This document shows, in pieces, positions 36,264-43,999 of a DNA stretch of 64,000 nucleotides. The position numbers and the translations under genes were made by a program. This DNA is from Rhodobacter sp. (GTDB taxonomy: Bacteria; Pseudomonadota; Alphaproteobacteria; Rhodobacterales; Rhodobacteraceae). Below the pieces are notes generated by a model, which saw only the letters and a program-made list of their open reading frames with translations, had not been told where the DNA came from and did not search any database. Location: the NCBI GenBank assembly GCA_020637555.1, contig JACKKF010000002.1, positions 310,001 through 374,000 of the forward strand, given 5' to 3'. Position 1 is the stretch's first letter. Every line of letters begins with the position of its first letter.

Positions 36264-37676
36264 TCATTCCGCCAGCACCCAGGTATCCTTGACCCCGCCG
36301 CCCTGGCTGGAGTTCACCACGAGCGATCCCTCGCGCAGCGCCACGCGGGTCAGGCCGCCGGGCACCAGCTCGATCCGCTCGCCCACCAGGCAATAGGGCC
36401 GCAGGTCCACATGCCGGGGCGCCACGCCTTCCTCGACGAAGGAGGGCACGGTGGACAGCGCCAGCGTGGGCTGGGCGATGTAGTTGTCGGGATCGGCCAT
36501 GATCTTGGCGCGGAAGGTCTCGATCTGCTCGCGGGTCGATTTCGGGCCCACCAGCATTCCGTATCCGCCCGAGCCATGGACCTCCTTCACCACCAGGTCG
36601 GCCAGGTTGTCCAGCACATGCCCCAGATCGTCGGCCTTGGCGCATTGCCAGGTCGGCACGTTCTGCAGGATCGGGTCCTCGCCCAGATAGAAGCGAACCA
36701 TCTCGGGCACATAGGTATAGACCGCCTTGTCATCGGCCACGCCCGCGCCGGGCGCCGAACAGATCGCCACGCGGCCCGAGCGATAGACATCCATGAGCCC
36801 GGGCACGCCCAGCATGGAATCCGGCCGGAAGCACAGCGGGTCAAGGAACGCGTCGTCAATCCGCCGGTAGATCACGTCCACCCGTTTCGGACCCTGCGTG
36901 GTGCGCATCCAGACATGCTTGCCCTCGACGAACAGATCCTGCCCCTCGACCAGTTCGACACCCATCATGTCGGCCAGGAAACTGTGTTCGTAATAGGCCG
37001 AGTTGTAGTGCCCGGGCGTCAGGATCGCGATGACCGGATCGCCGGCGCACCCGTCCGGCGCGACTGAGGCGAGGGTGCGACGCAGCAGTTCGGGATAGGC
37101 CTCGACCGGCTGGATACGGTTCTGGCGGAACAGATCGGGGAACATCCGCATCATGATCTCGCGGTTTTCCAGCATGTAGCTGACGCCCGAAGGCGTGCGA
37201 CAGTTGTCCTCGAGAACATAGAACTCGTCGGGGCCGGTGCGCACCAGATCGACACCGACGATGTGGGAATAGACCCCCTTGGGCGGGCGGATCCCCGCCA
37301 CGGCCTTTTCGTAGGCTTCGTTCAGATAGACCAGCCGCGCCGGGATGCGACCCGCGCGAACGATCTCGCCCCGGTCATAGACATCGGCGAGAAAGGCGTT
37401 CAGCGCCCGCGCACGCTGCTTGATTCCCCGTTCCAGCCGGAACCATTCCTGCGCGCTGAAGACGCGGGGGAACATGTCGAAGGGAATCAGCCGGTCAGGG
37501 TCGCCGCCCTCGCCATAGACGGCAAAGGTGATGCCGATGCGCCGGAACAGGGCCTCGGCCTCGGCCTGCTTGAGATTTCGCAGGTCCGCCGGCATCTGGT
37601 TGACCCAGTCCTGCAACTGGGCATAGGGCGGGCGAACACCGCCGCCGGTCATCATCTCGTTGAAAAAAGTGGTCAT
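36264..37676 (-). CDS. Circularly permuted ATP-grasp protein of the Anbu cluster
   Basis: First gene of the Anbu cluster, 470 residues, of the circularly permuted ATP-grasp type 2 family (DUF404/DUF407). Landmarks are FPRVFSAQEW near the N-terminus, VGVDLVRTGPDEFYVLEDNCRTPSG with likely metal/ATP ligands, ILTPGHYNSAYYEHSFLA and the C-terminal LRPYCLVGERIELVPGGLTRVAL. ATP-grasp enzymes join a carboxylate to an amine, so a peptide- or amide-forming reaction is expected. The start MTTFFNEMM at 37676 is preceded by 170 bp that should hold the promoter for the four genes. Confidence 0.92.
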   Translation of the reverse strand: MTTFFNEMMTGGGVRPPYAQLQDWVNQMPADLRNLKQAEAEALFRRIGITFAVYGEGGDPDRLIPFDMFPRVFSAQEWFRLERGIKQRARALNAFLADVYDRGEIVRAGRIPARLVYLNEAYEKAVAGIRPPKGVYSHIVGVDLVRTGPDEFYVLEDNCRTPSGVSYMLENREIMMRMFPDLFRQNRIQPVEAYPELLRRTLASVAPDGCAGDPVIAILTPGHYNSAYYEHSFLADMMGVELVEGQDLFVEGKHVWMRTTQGPKRVDVIYRRIDDAFLDPLCFRPDSMLGVPGLMDVYRSGRVAICSAPGAGVADDKAVYTYVPEMVRFYLGEDPILQNVPTWQCAKADDLGHVLDNLADLVVKEVHGSGGYGMLVGPKSTREQIETFRAKIMADPDNYIAQPTLALSTVPSFVEEGVAPRHVDLRPYCLVGERIELVPGGLTRVALREGSLVVNSSQGGGVKDTWVLAE

Positions 37677-37795
37677 ACTCGCTCACCCCCGTGAGATGAG
37701 TTTAGACGATCCCACGCGGTCGGCAATGGTAAGAGATCGGGCAGCCTGATCCGACCGATGGCGCAAGAATGCCCAAAAAAGGGGCGCAAACGACA

Positions 37796-37824
37796 CGGGC
37801 GCGCTGAAAAGATCAGCGCGCCCG
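37796..37824 (-). terminator. Perfect hairpin downstream of the sulfatase gene
   Basis: A 12-bp perfect inverted repeat (CGGGCGCGCTGA / TCAGCGCGCCCG) with a 5-nt loop, 22 bp beyond the sulfatase stop on its coding strand. T-rich patches follow but not directly. It separates the catabolic island from the Anbu cluster promoter. Confidence 0.7.
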
Positions 37825-37846
37825 GTTCAAGTCCGCGAGGGATATG

Positions 37847-39520
37847 TCAGACGCCCGAGCGGTGATCGGCCACCTTGCGACCTGTGTAGAACGCGCTCTG
37901 CTCGGCGGGCACGGCGCTTTCATCCACGATGCCGATGAAGATTCCCTTGCCCTGCGATCCCCCGCGCGCGGCCATGATCGCCCCGTTCGAGCGGGTCTGC
38001 CGCTGCGACTGGCGGCGCGCCCAGGCGAACAGGTGCTCGTAGAGGCCGTCGATCACTTCGGCGTGGGCCTCGGATGCGCCCAGATCGACCAGTTCCTGCG
38101 GGTCCTCGCGCAGGTCGAAAAGCACCGGCCGCGCGCCGTTCTCGAAGTGGATCAACTTCCAGCGTTCGTCGGCCACCATGAACATGCGCGCCTCGTCGGG
38201 GTGCAGGTTCATGCGCCCAGCCGCCGGCGTCATCGACCAGTCGTATTCGCAGATCGCCGCCTTGCGACTGGTCGCCTGCGCGGTGCCGTTCAGGATCGGG
38301 CGCAGCGAATGCCCTTCCAGGATATGGTCCAGATCCTGCGCCTTGCCGCCCGCGACCTCGACAAAGGTGGGCAGCAGGTCGATCTGTTCGATCAGCGCAT
38401 CGCAGACCGTGCCGCGCGTCGCGTCGGCCTCGGTCGAGGGATCGTAGACGATCAGCGGCACCTTCACCGAGGTGTCGTGGAAGAACATCTTCTCGCCCAG
38501 CCAGTGATCGCCCAGATAGTCGCCGTGATCCGAGGTCAGCACGATCATCGTGTCCTGCATCCGGCCGGTGTCCTCGAGATGCTGGAACAGCTTGCCCATC
38601 TGGTCGTCGATCTGCTTGATCAGCCCCATGTAGGCGCGCAGGACCTTCTCGCGGATATCGTCGCGCGAGAAGGCGTTGGCGACGGGCGCGTTCATGAAGG
38701 CGCCCAGAACGGGATGGTCGGTCTGGCGCTCGGCCTCGGTGCGGACGACAGGCAGGAAATCCTGCGGCCCATACAGGCTGTGATAGGGCGCGGGCACGAC
38801 GTAGGGCCAGTGCGGCTTGATCAGCGACAGGTGGCACAGCCAGGGCTGATCGCCGCGCGAGTCGATGAACTCCATCCCCCGGCGGGTCATGTAGGGGGTT
38901 TCGCTGTCCTCTTCTGCGATGTTCGCCGGCTGGTCCGAGTTGGCGAGGAACCAGCCCGACAGCACGGTGCCGTCCTCGTCCAGCCCCGAGTTGGCGAAAT
39001 CGTGCCACGGGTTGTCCGAGACATAGCCCTTGGCGCGCAGATAGTCGTTATAGGTCGCCGCGCCGCGCGGGTCATACAGGCCCGCCGGCCCCTCGGCGCG
39101 CAACCCGTCGTCGCGTTCCCACACGTCGAACCCGCATTCCGACAGCCGCGCCCCGATGACCGAGTCGGGCTCGAGTCCCAGCCGTTTCATGCCTTCGGCA
39201 TCGGCTTGCATGTGGGTCTTGCCGACCAGCCATGTTTCCATCCCGAGGGCGCGCAGATGGTCGCCCATCGTCATTTCACCGACCTTGAGCGGGACATTGT
39301 TCCAGGTCGCCCCATGCGAATGCACATAGCGCCCGGTATAGCAGCTCATCCGCGAGGGGCCGCACAGCGGCGACTGGATGCGGGCATTGGTGAAGCGCAC
39401 CCCCATCGATGCCAGGCGGTCGATGTGAGGGGTCTTCAGATGCGGGTGGCCGTAGCAGGACAAATAGTCCCAGCGCAGCTGGTCGCACATGATGAACAGG
39501 ACGTTCTTGGCTTTGGCCAT
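37847..39520 (-). CDS. Sulfatase / phosphonate-monoester-hydrolase family enzyme
   Basis: Alkaline-phosphatase superfamily hydrolase, 557 residues, without signal peptide, so cytoplasmic. The N-terminus NVLFIMCDQLRWDYL holds the metal-binding Asp (D13), and the nucleophile motif is LCGPSR with C53, expected to be converted to formylglycine. LTSDHGDYLGDHWLGEK supplies further metal ligands. The overall length and text (IKPHWPYVVP, TRGTVCDALIEQIDLLP) resemble phosphonate monoester hydrolases and choline-sulfatase-like enzymes, so sulfate ester, phosphonate monoester or phosphodiester are all possible substrates. It is 16 bp downstream of a LysR gene on the same strand with a GGAGG site. The only SUMF1-like protein in the window lacks the cysteines needed to activate it. 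Confidence 0.88.
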   Translation of the reverse strand: MAKAKNVLFIMCDQLRWDYLSCYGHPHLKTPHIDRLASMGVRFTNARIQSPLCGPSRMSCYTGRYVHSHGATWNNVPLKVGEMTMGDHLRALGMETWLVGKTHMQADAEGMKRLGLEPDSVIGARLSECGFDVWERDDGLRAEGPAGLYDPRGAATYNDYLRAKGYVSDNPWHDFANSGLDEDGTVLSGWFLANSDQPANIAEEDSETPYMTRRGMEFIDSRGDQPWLCHLSLIKPHWPYVVPAPYHSLYGPQDFLPVVRTEAERQTDHPVLGAFMNAPVANAFSRDDIREKVLRAYMGLIKQIDDQMGKLFQHLEDTGRMQDTMIVLTSDHGDYLGDHWLGEKMFFHDTSVKVPLIVYDPSTEADATRGTVCDALIEQIDLLPTFVEVAGGKAQDLDHILEGHSLRPILNGTAQATSRKAAICEYDWSMTPAAGRMNLHPDEARMFMVADERWKLIHFENGARPVLFDLREDPQELVDLGASEAHAEVIDGLYEHLFAWARRQSQRQTRSNGAIMAARGGSQGKGIFIGIVDESAVPAEQSAFYTGRKVADHRSGV

Positions 39521-39536
39521 CGGTTCCTCCGAAATG

Positions 39537-40418
39537 TCAGGTCAGGCTGTTGGCGGTCTCGGCCAGGCGGTCCAGAAACCAGAGGAGCCCGGCATCGGAA
39601 TGGCGGGCCCGGTTGTATTGGGCGTGGACGTTGATCGCAGGCGCGTCGGGCAGGGCGGCGACCGCCAGCGGGCGCTGACGGCAGAGCAGCCGCGCGTAGA
39701 GTTCGGGCACCACGGCCACCCGGGGGCTGCCCTCGATCAGCGCGGGCACCTGGGTGAACTGGGTCACGACGATTTCGGCCCGGTCGACCAGGCGGGCGGC
39801 GCCGTGGGTGCCGGGCGCGCCCCGGTGCCGGCGGGGTGCGCCCAGGCGGGCCGCCACCACCGGCCGATCCGCCGCCGGTGCGCCATGGGCAGGGTCGTAG
39901 AGCAGGGCGTAGCGATCCCCGAGAAGCAGGCGGCTGGAATGCGCGGGTGTCAGGAATTCATGCGGCATGATCTGGATGTCGGCTTCGCCGGTCTCGACCA
40001 TCGCCCAGTTGCCGGGCAGCAGCGGCAGCAGTTCCAGGCGCAGGTGCGGGGCCAGCGGGCGCAGGCGCCGCAACAGCGGGGCGAACAGCAGCTCGGTCAG
40101 ATGGTCGGCGGCGCTGACGGTGATGCGCCGCGTGCTGGTCGCCGGATCGAACGGTCCGGCGCCCAGGGTCATCGCCTCGGCCTCGGCCAGCAGGCGCGCG
40201 ACGGATTCGGCCAGATCGAGCGCGCGCGCGGTCGGGCTCATGCGGTTGCCGGCGGGCACGAACAATTCGTCCCCGAACTGTTGGCGCAGCCGCTGCAAGG
40301 CCCCCGAGACCGCCGATTGCGACATGTCCAGTTGGCGCGCGGTCTCGGACACGCTGCCGGTTTCCAGCAGCTTGCGAAAGGCGACCAGCAGATTGAGATC
40401 GAAACCGTTGAAGCGCAT
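39537..40418 (-). CDS. LysR-family transcriptional regulator (upstream of sulfatase)
   Basis: A 293-residue LysR regulator. The N-terminal winged helix reads FDLNLLVAFRKLLETGSVSETARQLDMSQSAVSGALQRLR, here split as GSVSETARQLDMSQSAV and GALQRLR, and the NodD-like class is indicated by MRFNGFDLNLL and the effector domain from about residue 92. Between about 190 and 215 the chain is unusually Arg/Pro/Gly-rich (RLGAPRRHRGAPGTHG) and seems shorter than relatives, perhaps a small internal deletion. It directly precedes the sulfatase gene and follows the second LysR gene after 32 bp; it probably controls the sulfatase. Confidence 0.88.
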   Translation of the reverse strand: MRFNGFDLNLLVAFRKLLETGSVSETARQLDMSQSAVSGALQRLRQQFGDELFVPAGNRMSPTARALDLAESVARLLAEAEAMTLGAGPFDPATSTRRITVSAADHLTELLFAPLLRRLRPLAPHLRLELLPLLPGNWAMVETGEADIQIMPHEFLTPAHSSRLLLGDRYALLYDPAHGAPAADRPVVAARLGAPRRHRGAPGTHGAARLVDRAEIVVTQFTQVPALIEGSPRVAVVPELYARLLCRQRPLAVAALPDAPAINVHAQYNRARHSDAGLLWFLDRLAETANSLT

Positions 40419-40450
40419 CGGACCCGTGAAGCTATCGCGTCAATCGATAT

Positions 40451-41380
40451 CTACTGGTCAGAAATCCATTCTGTCAATGGCTCGGGCGGGTCGTCATGCG
40501 CCTGAAGGGTTGCGCGCAATTCCTCGCGCAGCCACGCCAGGGCGGGGTCATGGTCGCGCATGCGATGCCATTGCAGGCTTTGTTCCAGGGGTGGCAGCGG
40601 CACCGGCGGGTCGGCAAGACGCAATCCGCCCAGGCGCAGGAAACGCTCCGCCAATCGCCGCTGGACCAGCGCCACCCGCGCGGTTCCCCGCACCAGATCG
40701 GGCAGCGAGGCGAACGAGAACGAGCTGACCGCGACGGCGATCTCGATCCCGGCGCCGCGCAGGGCGAGGGTGGCAAAGCTCTCGCCGCCGCCCGGCGGCA
40801 TCATGGCGACGTGATCGAGCGTGAGCAGCCGGTCGCCCTCGGCCGGATTGTCGGCGTCCAGAACGCAGACCAGCGGGTCGGAAAACAGCGGCTCCGACGG
40901 GTGATCGGGCGAGCAATAGAGCGTCGGCGCGATCAGCAGATCGGCATCGCCCCGCTCAAGCTGCAGACCCGGATAGGTGCGTTGGGCGCGAATTTCCACC
41001 CGCAGACCGGGCGCCGCGCGGGCGACACGCGCCAGGAAAGGCGGCACGATCGTGTGCAAGGTATAGTCCGACACCATCAGCCCGATCTGCCGCGTGGTCG
41101 TGGCGGGGTCGAAATCGGGCGGCGTGGCCACCGCGGCCTCGATCCGCACCAGGATGTCGCGCAGCGGGTCGGCCAGGGCCTGGGCGCGCGGCGTCAGCTC
41201 CATCCGGCGACCGACCTGGACCAGCAGCGGGTCGTCGAAATACTGCCGCAGCCGGTTCAGCGCGTTCGACATGGCGGATTGGGTGATCGCCAGTTCATCG
41301 GCGGCACGACTGACCGAACGCAGTCGGATCAGCCGGTCCAGGGCGGCCAGCAGGTTCAGGTCCAGATTGCGAAATCGCAT
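40451..41380 (-). CDS. LysR-family transcriptional regulator (divergent from ring-cleavage operon)
   Basis: A 309-residue LysR regulator with DNA-binding helix SRAADELAITQSAMSNALNR and a PBP-like effector domain from about residue 93. It is divergent from the alpha/beta hydrolase gene, with 99 bp between start codons. Divergence of this kind is the usual arrangement for a LysR activator and its target, so it most likely controls the hydrolase-to-FAH operon in response to the substrate or an intermediate. It is paralogous in layout to the LysR gene that follows it on the same strand. Confidence 0.9.
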   Translation of the reverse strand: MRFRNLDLNLLAALDRLIRLRSVSRAADELAITQSAMSNALNRLRQYFDDPLLVQVGRRMELTPRAQALADPLRDILVRIEAAVATPPDFDPATTTRQIGLMVSDYTLHTIVPPFLARVARAAPGLRVEIRAQRTYPGLQLERGDADLLIAPTLYCSPDHPSEPLFSDPLVCVLDADNPAEGDRLLTLDHVAMMPPGGGESFATLALRGAGIEIAVAVSSFSFASLPDLVRGTARVALVQRRLAERFLRLGGLRLADPPVPLPPLEQSLQWHRMRDHDPALAWLREELRATLQAHDDPPEPLTEWISDQ

Positions 41381-41385
41381 GTCAT

Positions 41386-41404
41386 GTATCCATCTGGTGA
41401 ATAC
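41386..41404. promoter_or_regulatory. Possible LysR operator in the divergent region
   Basis: An interrupted palindrome GTATCCATCTGGTGAATAC (arms GTATyCA / TGaATAC). It contains T-rich and A-rich arms spaced as in the LysR T-N11-A box. It begins 5 bp before the LysR start codon, where autoregulation is common, and about 75 bp before the hydrolase start. No other good palindrome was seen in this intergenic region. Confidence 0.4.
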
Positions 41405-41479
41405 CTGTCATTGATACTTACAATTTTCTAAATGGCAACGCCGGGCCTATCGTGCGCGCAGACTTGAAGGGAGGCGCGC

Positions 41480-42637
41480 GTGTTCCGGTATTTTCCGACC
41501 AATTATGTCTGGGACCTGTCGGTCAATCTGTCGATCGAGATGGGTGCCCGCATGGGCGAGATCGCCGAAATGTGCGAACCCCTGCGCGAGGCCGCCAAGG
41601 CCGGCGACGCCGAGGGCAGCGCCGCGTTCCGATCGGTCTGGACGCCGATGGCGGACAAGCTGATCGCACTGGCGGATGAGGACCTGCAACGCGGGCGCGC
41701 CTTGTCGGCCAGCGAAAAGCTGATGCGCGCGGCGAATTACATGATCACCGCCGAGCGGTTGCAGGCGCAGGGATCGGACGGGCGCCTGGCGTTGTATCGC
41801 CGCCACCTGGCCGTTTTCTATCAGGCCCTGTCGCTGGGGCGCAGCGGGGCGTTCCGCGTCGAAATCCCCTATGAGGGACAGCACCTGGCCGGGATCTTCG
41901 TGCCCGCGCAGGGTGTCGCGGGGCCGCAGCCGGTGCTGGTGCAGGTCAACGGCTTCGACAGCACCAAGGAGATGCGCTACATGGCGCAGCTTCCGCGCTT
42001 TCTGGCGCGCAAGGGCGTGGCCTCGCTGGTGCTGGACCAGCCCGGCACGGGCGAGGCGTTGCGCCTGAATGCGATCACCGCGCGCCCCGACAGCGAACAC
42101 TGGGCAACGCCGGTCTATGACTGGCTGGCCGGGCGCCCTGACGTGGATGCGGCGCGCATCGGCATGGAAGGGGTCAGCCTGGGCGGCTACTATGCGCCGC
42201 GCGCCGTCGCCTTCGAGCCGCGCTTTGCCTGCGGCATCAGCTGGGGCGCGAACCACGACTGGCGCGACGTGCAGAAACGCCGGCTGGAAAAAGAGGGCGA
42301 TTTCCCCGTGCCGCACTACTGGGCCCATGCCTGCTGGGTCTTTGGCGCCAAGGACATCGACGACTTCATGGCCAAGGCCGAAGCGATGCATCTGGATGGT
42401 GTGCTGGATCGCATCCGCGTGCCCTATCTGGTCACCCATGGCAAGCACGACACCCAGATCCCGCTGAAATGGGCCCATCGCACCTATGAGCAGCTGGTGA
42501 ACAGCCCGCGCCGCGAACTGGTGATCTTTGACGAGCGCACCGGCGGGGTGATGCATTCCAGCGTCGATAATTCGGGCCCCGCGCTCGATACCATTTCCGA
42601 TTTCGCCGCCGAATGCCTCGGCGGTCGCACGGCCTGA
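41480..42637 (+). CDS. Alpha/beta C-C hydrolase, 2,6-dihydroxypseudooxynicotine-hydrolase-like
   Basis: A 385-residue alpha/beta hydrolase of the group with a helical N-terminal domain (residues 1-125) before the fold. The family includes the pAO1 nicotine-pathway hydrolase that cuts the C-C bond of a vinylogous diketone. The expected triad is S233 (MEGVSLGGYY), D324 (THGKHDTQIP) and H359 (GGVMHSS); the strand VNGFDSTKEM carries the oxyanion loop. Start is GTG at 41480 with a GGGAGG site. First gene of the catabolic operon. By context it would hydrolyse the product of ring hydroxylation or ring cleavage made by the following genes. The exact substrate is not known. Confidence 0.85.
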   Translation: MFRYFPTNYVWDLSVNLSIEMGARMGEIAEMCEPLREAAKAGDAEGSAAFRSVWTPMADKLIALADEDLQRGRALSASEKLMRAANYMITAERLQAQGSDGRLALYRRHLAVFYQALSLGRSGAFRVEIPYEGQHLAGIFVPAQGVAGPQPVLVQVNGFDSTKEMRYMAQLPRFLARKGVASLVLDQPGTGEALRLNAITARPDSEHWATPVYDWLAGRPDVDAARIGMEGVSLGGYYAPRAVAFEPRFACGISWGANHDWRDVQKRRLEKEGDFPVPHYWAHACWVFGAKDIDDFMAKAEAMHLDGVLDRIRVPYLVTHGKHDTQIPLKWAHRTYEQLVNSPRRELVIFDERTGGVMHSSVDNSGPALDTISDFAAECLGGRTA

Positions 42638-42654
42638 GACGAAGGGGAGGTTCC

Positions 42655-43617
42655 ATGAACATCATCGGTCCCGATGCACTGGTATTTGGCGTCGATGACG
42701 TCGCCGCCTGTGCGCAATATCTGGTCGATTTCGGCCTGACCGCGGTTGATGCCGGTCCCGACGGCGGCTTCTTCGAGGCCCTCGACGGCACCGGGATCGA
42801 GATCCGGCGCCGCGACGACCCGTCGCTGCCCGCGGCCCTGCCCACGGCCTCGATGCTGCGGCAGCAGGTGTATGGGGTCGTCGGTGCCGCCGACCTCGAT
42901 GCGATCGAGGCCGAGCTGAAGCGTGATCGCCGCGTGGTTCGCCTGGACAGCGGCGCGATCGAAACCACCGATGCGCAGGGGTTCGCGCTGAAGTTTCAGG
43001 TGACGCAGCGCCGCCCGCTGAACATGCCCGCCGAACGCATCAATGCGCCCGGCGCCGCGCCGGGGCGCGCGCCCAACGAGCTGGGTGTGCAGCCGGGCAT
43101 GCCCGCCCTGCCGCGCACCCTCAGCCATCAGGTTCTGTTCGTGCCGGATGTCGCCGCCGCGACCGAATTCTACACCAAGCGCCTGGGCTTTGTCGTCACC
43201 GACGTGCTGGGCGGCGCCGGACCTTTCCTGCGGCCGCGCGCGAATGACGATCACCACACGTTGTTCTTCATCGGCACGCCCGAATACATGAAGGGCTGCG
43301 AACACCTGGCCTTTCACATGGGCGGGCCGACCGAACTGATGGTCGCCGGAACCCGGTTCGTGAAGAAGGGGTATCAAAGCTTCTGGGGGCCGGGCCGGCA
43401 CAAGTTCGGGTCGAACTGGTTCTGGTATTTCAACAGCCCGATGGGCGTGCATGTCGAATTCGACGCCGACATGGACAAGCACGACGACAGCTGGATTCCT
43501 CGCGAAACGCCGCTGACCGCCGAAGCCTCGCAGATGGTGCTGTTCGAATGGCGGCCCCGCTGGGCGCCGGCCGGCGGCCCCGAGGGCGCGACCGAGGCCG
43601 AGGGCGCGGTTGACTGA
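42655..43617 (+). CDS. Extradiol (vicinal oxygen chelate) ring-cleavage dioxygenase
   Basis: A 320-residue, two-domain VOC protein like type I extradiol dioxygenases. The first domain (1-115) is degenerate. The second keeps the iron triad H158 (LSHQVLF), H221 (LAFHMGG) and E268 (GVHVEFD), and the catalytic His in NDDHHTLFFIG (H200/H201). It is expected to open a catechol-like or aminophenol-like ring next to the hydroxyls. The ATG follows GGGGAGG, 17 bp after the hydrolase stop. The stop overlaps the Rieske ferredoxin start by 8 bp, so these two are coupled. Confidence 0.87.
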   Translation: MNIIGPDALVFGVDDVAACAQYLVDFGLTAVDAGPDGGFFEALDGTGIEIRRRDDPSLPAALPTASMLRQQVYGVVGAADLDAIEAELKRDRRVVRLDSGAIETTDAQGFALKFQVTQRRPLNMPAERINAPGAAPGRAPNELGVQPGMPALPRTLSHQVLFVPDVAAATEFYTKRLGFVVTDVLGGAGPFLRPRANDDHHTLFFIGTPEYMKGCEHLAFHMGGPTELMVAGTRFVKKGYQSFWGPGRHKFGSNWFWYFNSPMGVHVEFDADMDKHDDSWIPRETPLTAEASQMVLFEWRPRWAPAGGPEGATEAEGAVD

Positions 43618-43999
43618 GCGGGCGCCCCTCTGTCGCGGCACCGAGATCGCCGAAGGCGAGGCGCGCGGTTTCGCGCCCTGGCCCGGCGCGCGCAAGCAGG
43701 TGATCGTCCTGCGCCGCGGCGGGCGTCTGTTCGGCTGGCTGGACAGCTGCCCGCACTATCAGGGCGGCACGCCGATGGCCTGGAAGCGCGACGGCTATCT
43801 GAACGCCGCGCGCACCCGCCTGATCTGTTTTTCCCACGGGGCCGAGTTCGACCCCGAAACCGGTGAATGCACGCTGGGTCCGTGTCTGGGCAAACGCCTG
43901 CGGGCCATGCCGGTGATCGAGGACACGGACGGAATGGTCCGCCTGACCGATGGGTCGGGCGAGACCCCCGAGACACGAACGAGGAGCGAGGGATCATGA
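43610..43999 (+). CDS. Rieske-type [2Fe-2S] ferredoxin
   Basis: A 129-residue Rieske protein with ligands C47, H49, C73 and H76 (DSCPHYQGG ... ICFSHGAEF). Start is TTG at 43610, inside the dioxygenase gene, and its stop overlaps the FAD monooxygenase start (ATGA). It has no signal peptide and no membrane segment, so it is a soluble electron carrier. Rieske ferredoxins usually serve aromatic-ring-hydroxylating oxygenases, but no oxygenase alpha subunit or ferredoxin reductase is in the window. It could deliver electrons to the dioxygenase (iron reactivation) or use an enzyme encoded elsewhere. Confidence 0.88.
   Translation: MTERAPLCRGTEIAEGEARGFAPWPGARKQVIVLRRGGRLFGWLDSCPHYQGGTPMAWKRDGYLNAARTRLICFSHGAEFDPETGECTLGPCLGKRLRAMPVIEDTDGMVRLTDGSGETPETRTRSEGS

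Noticed and set aside
39770..39860. Possible double frameshift in the first LysR gene, giving an Arg/Pro-rich stretch
   Set aside because: The frame is continuous from start to stop and the flanking sequence stays LysR-like in the same frame; a short deletion is enough to explain it.
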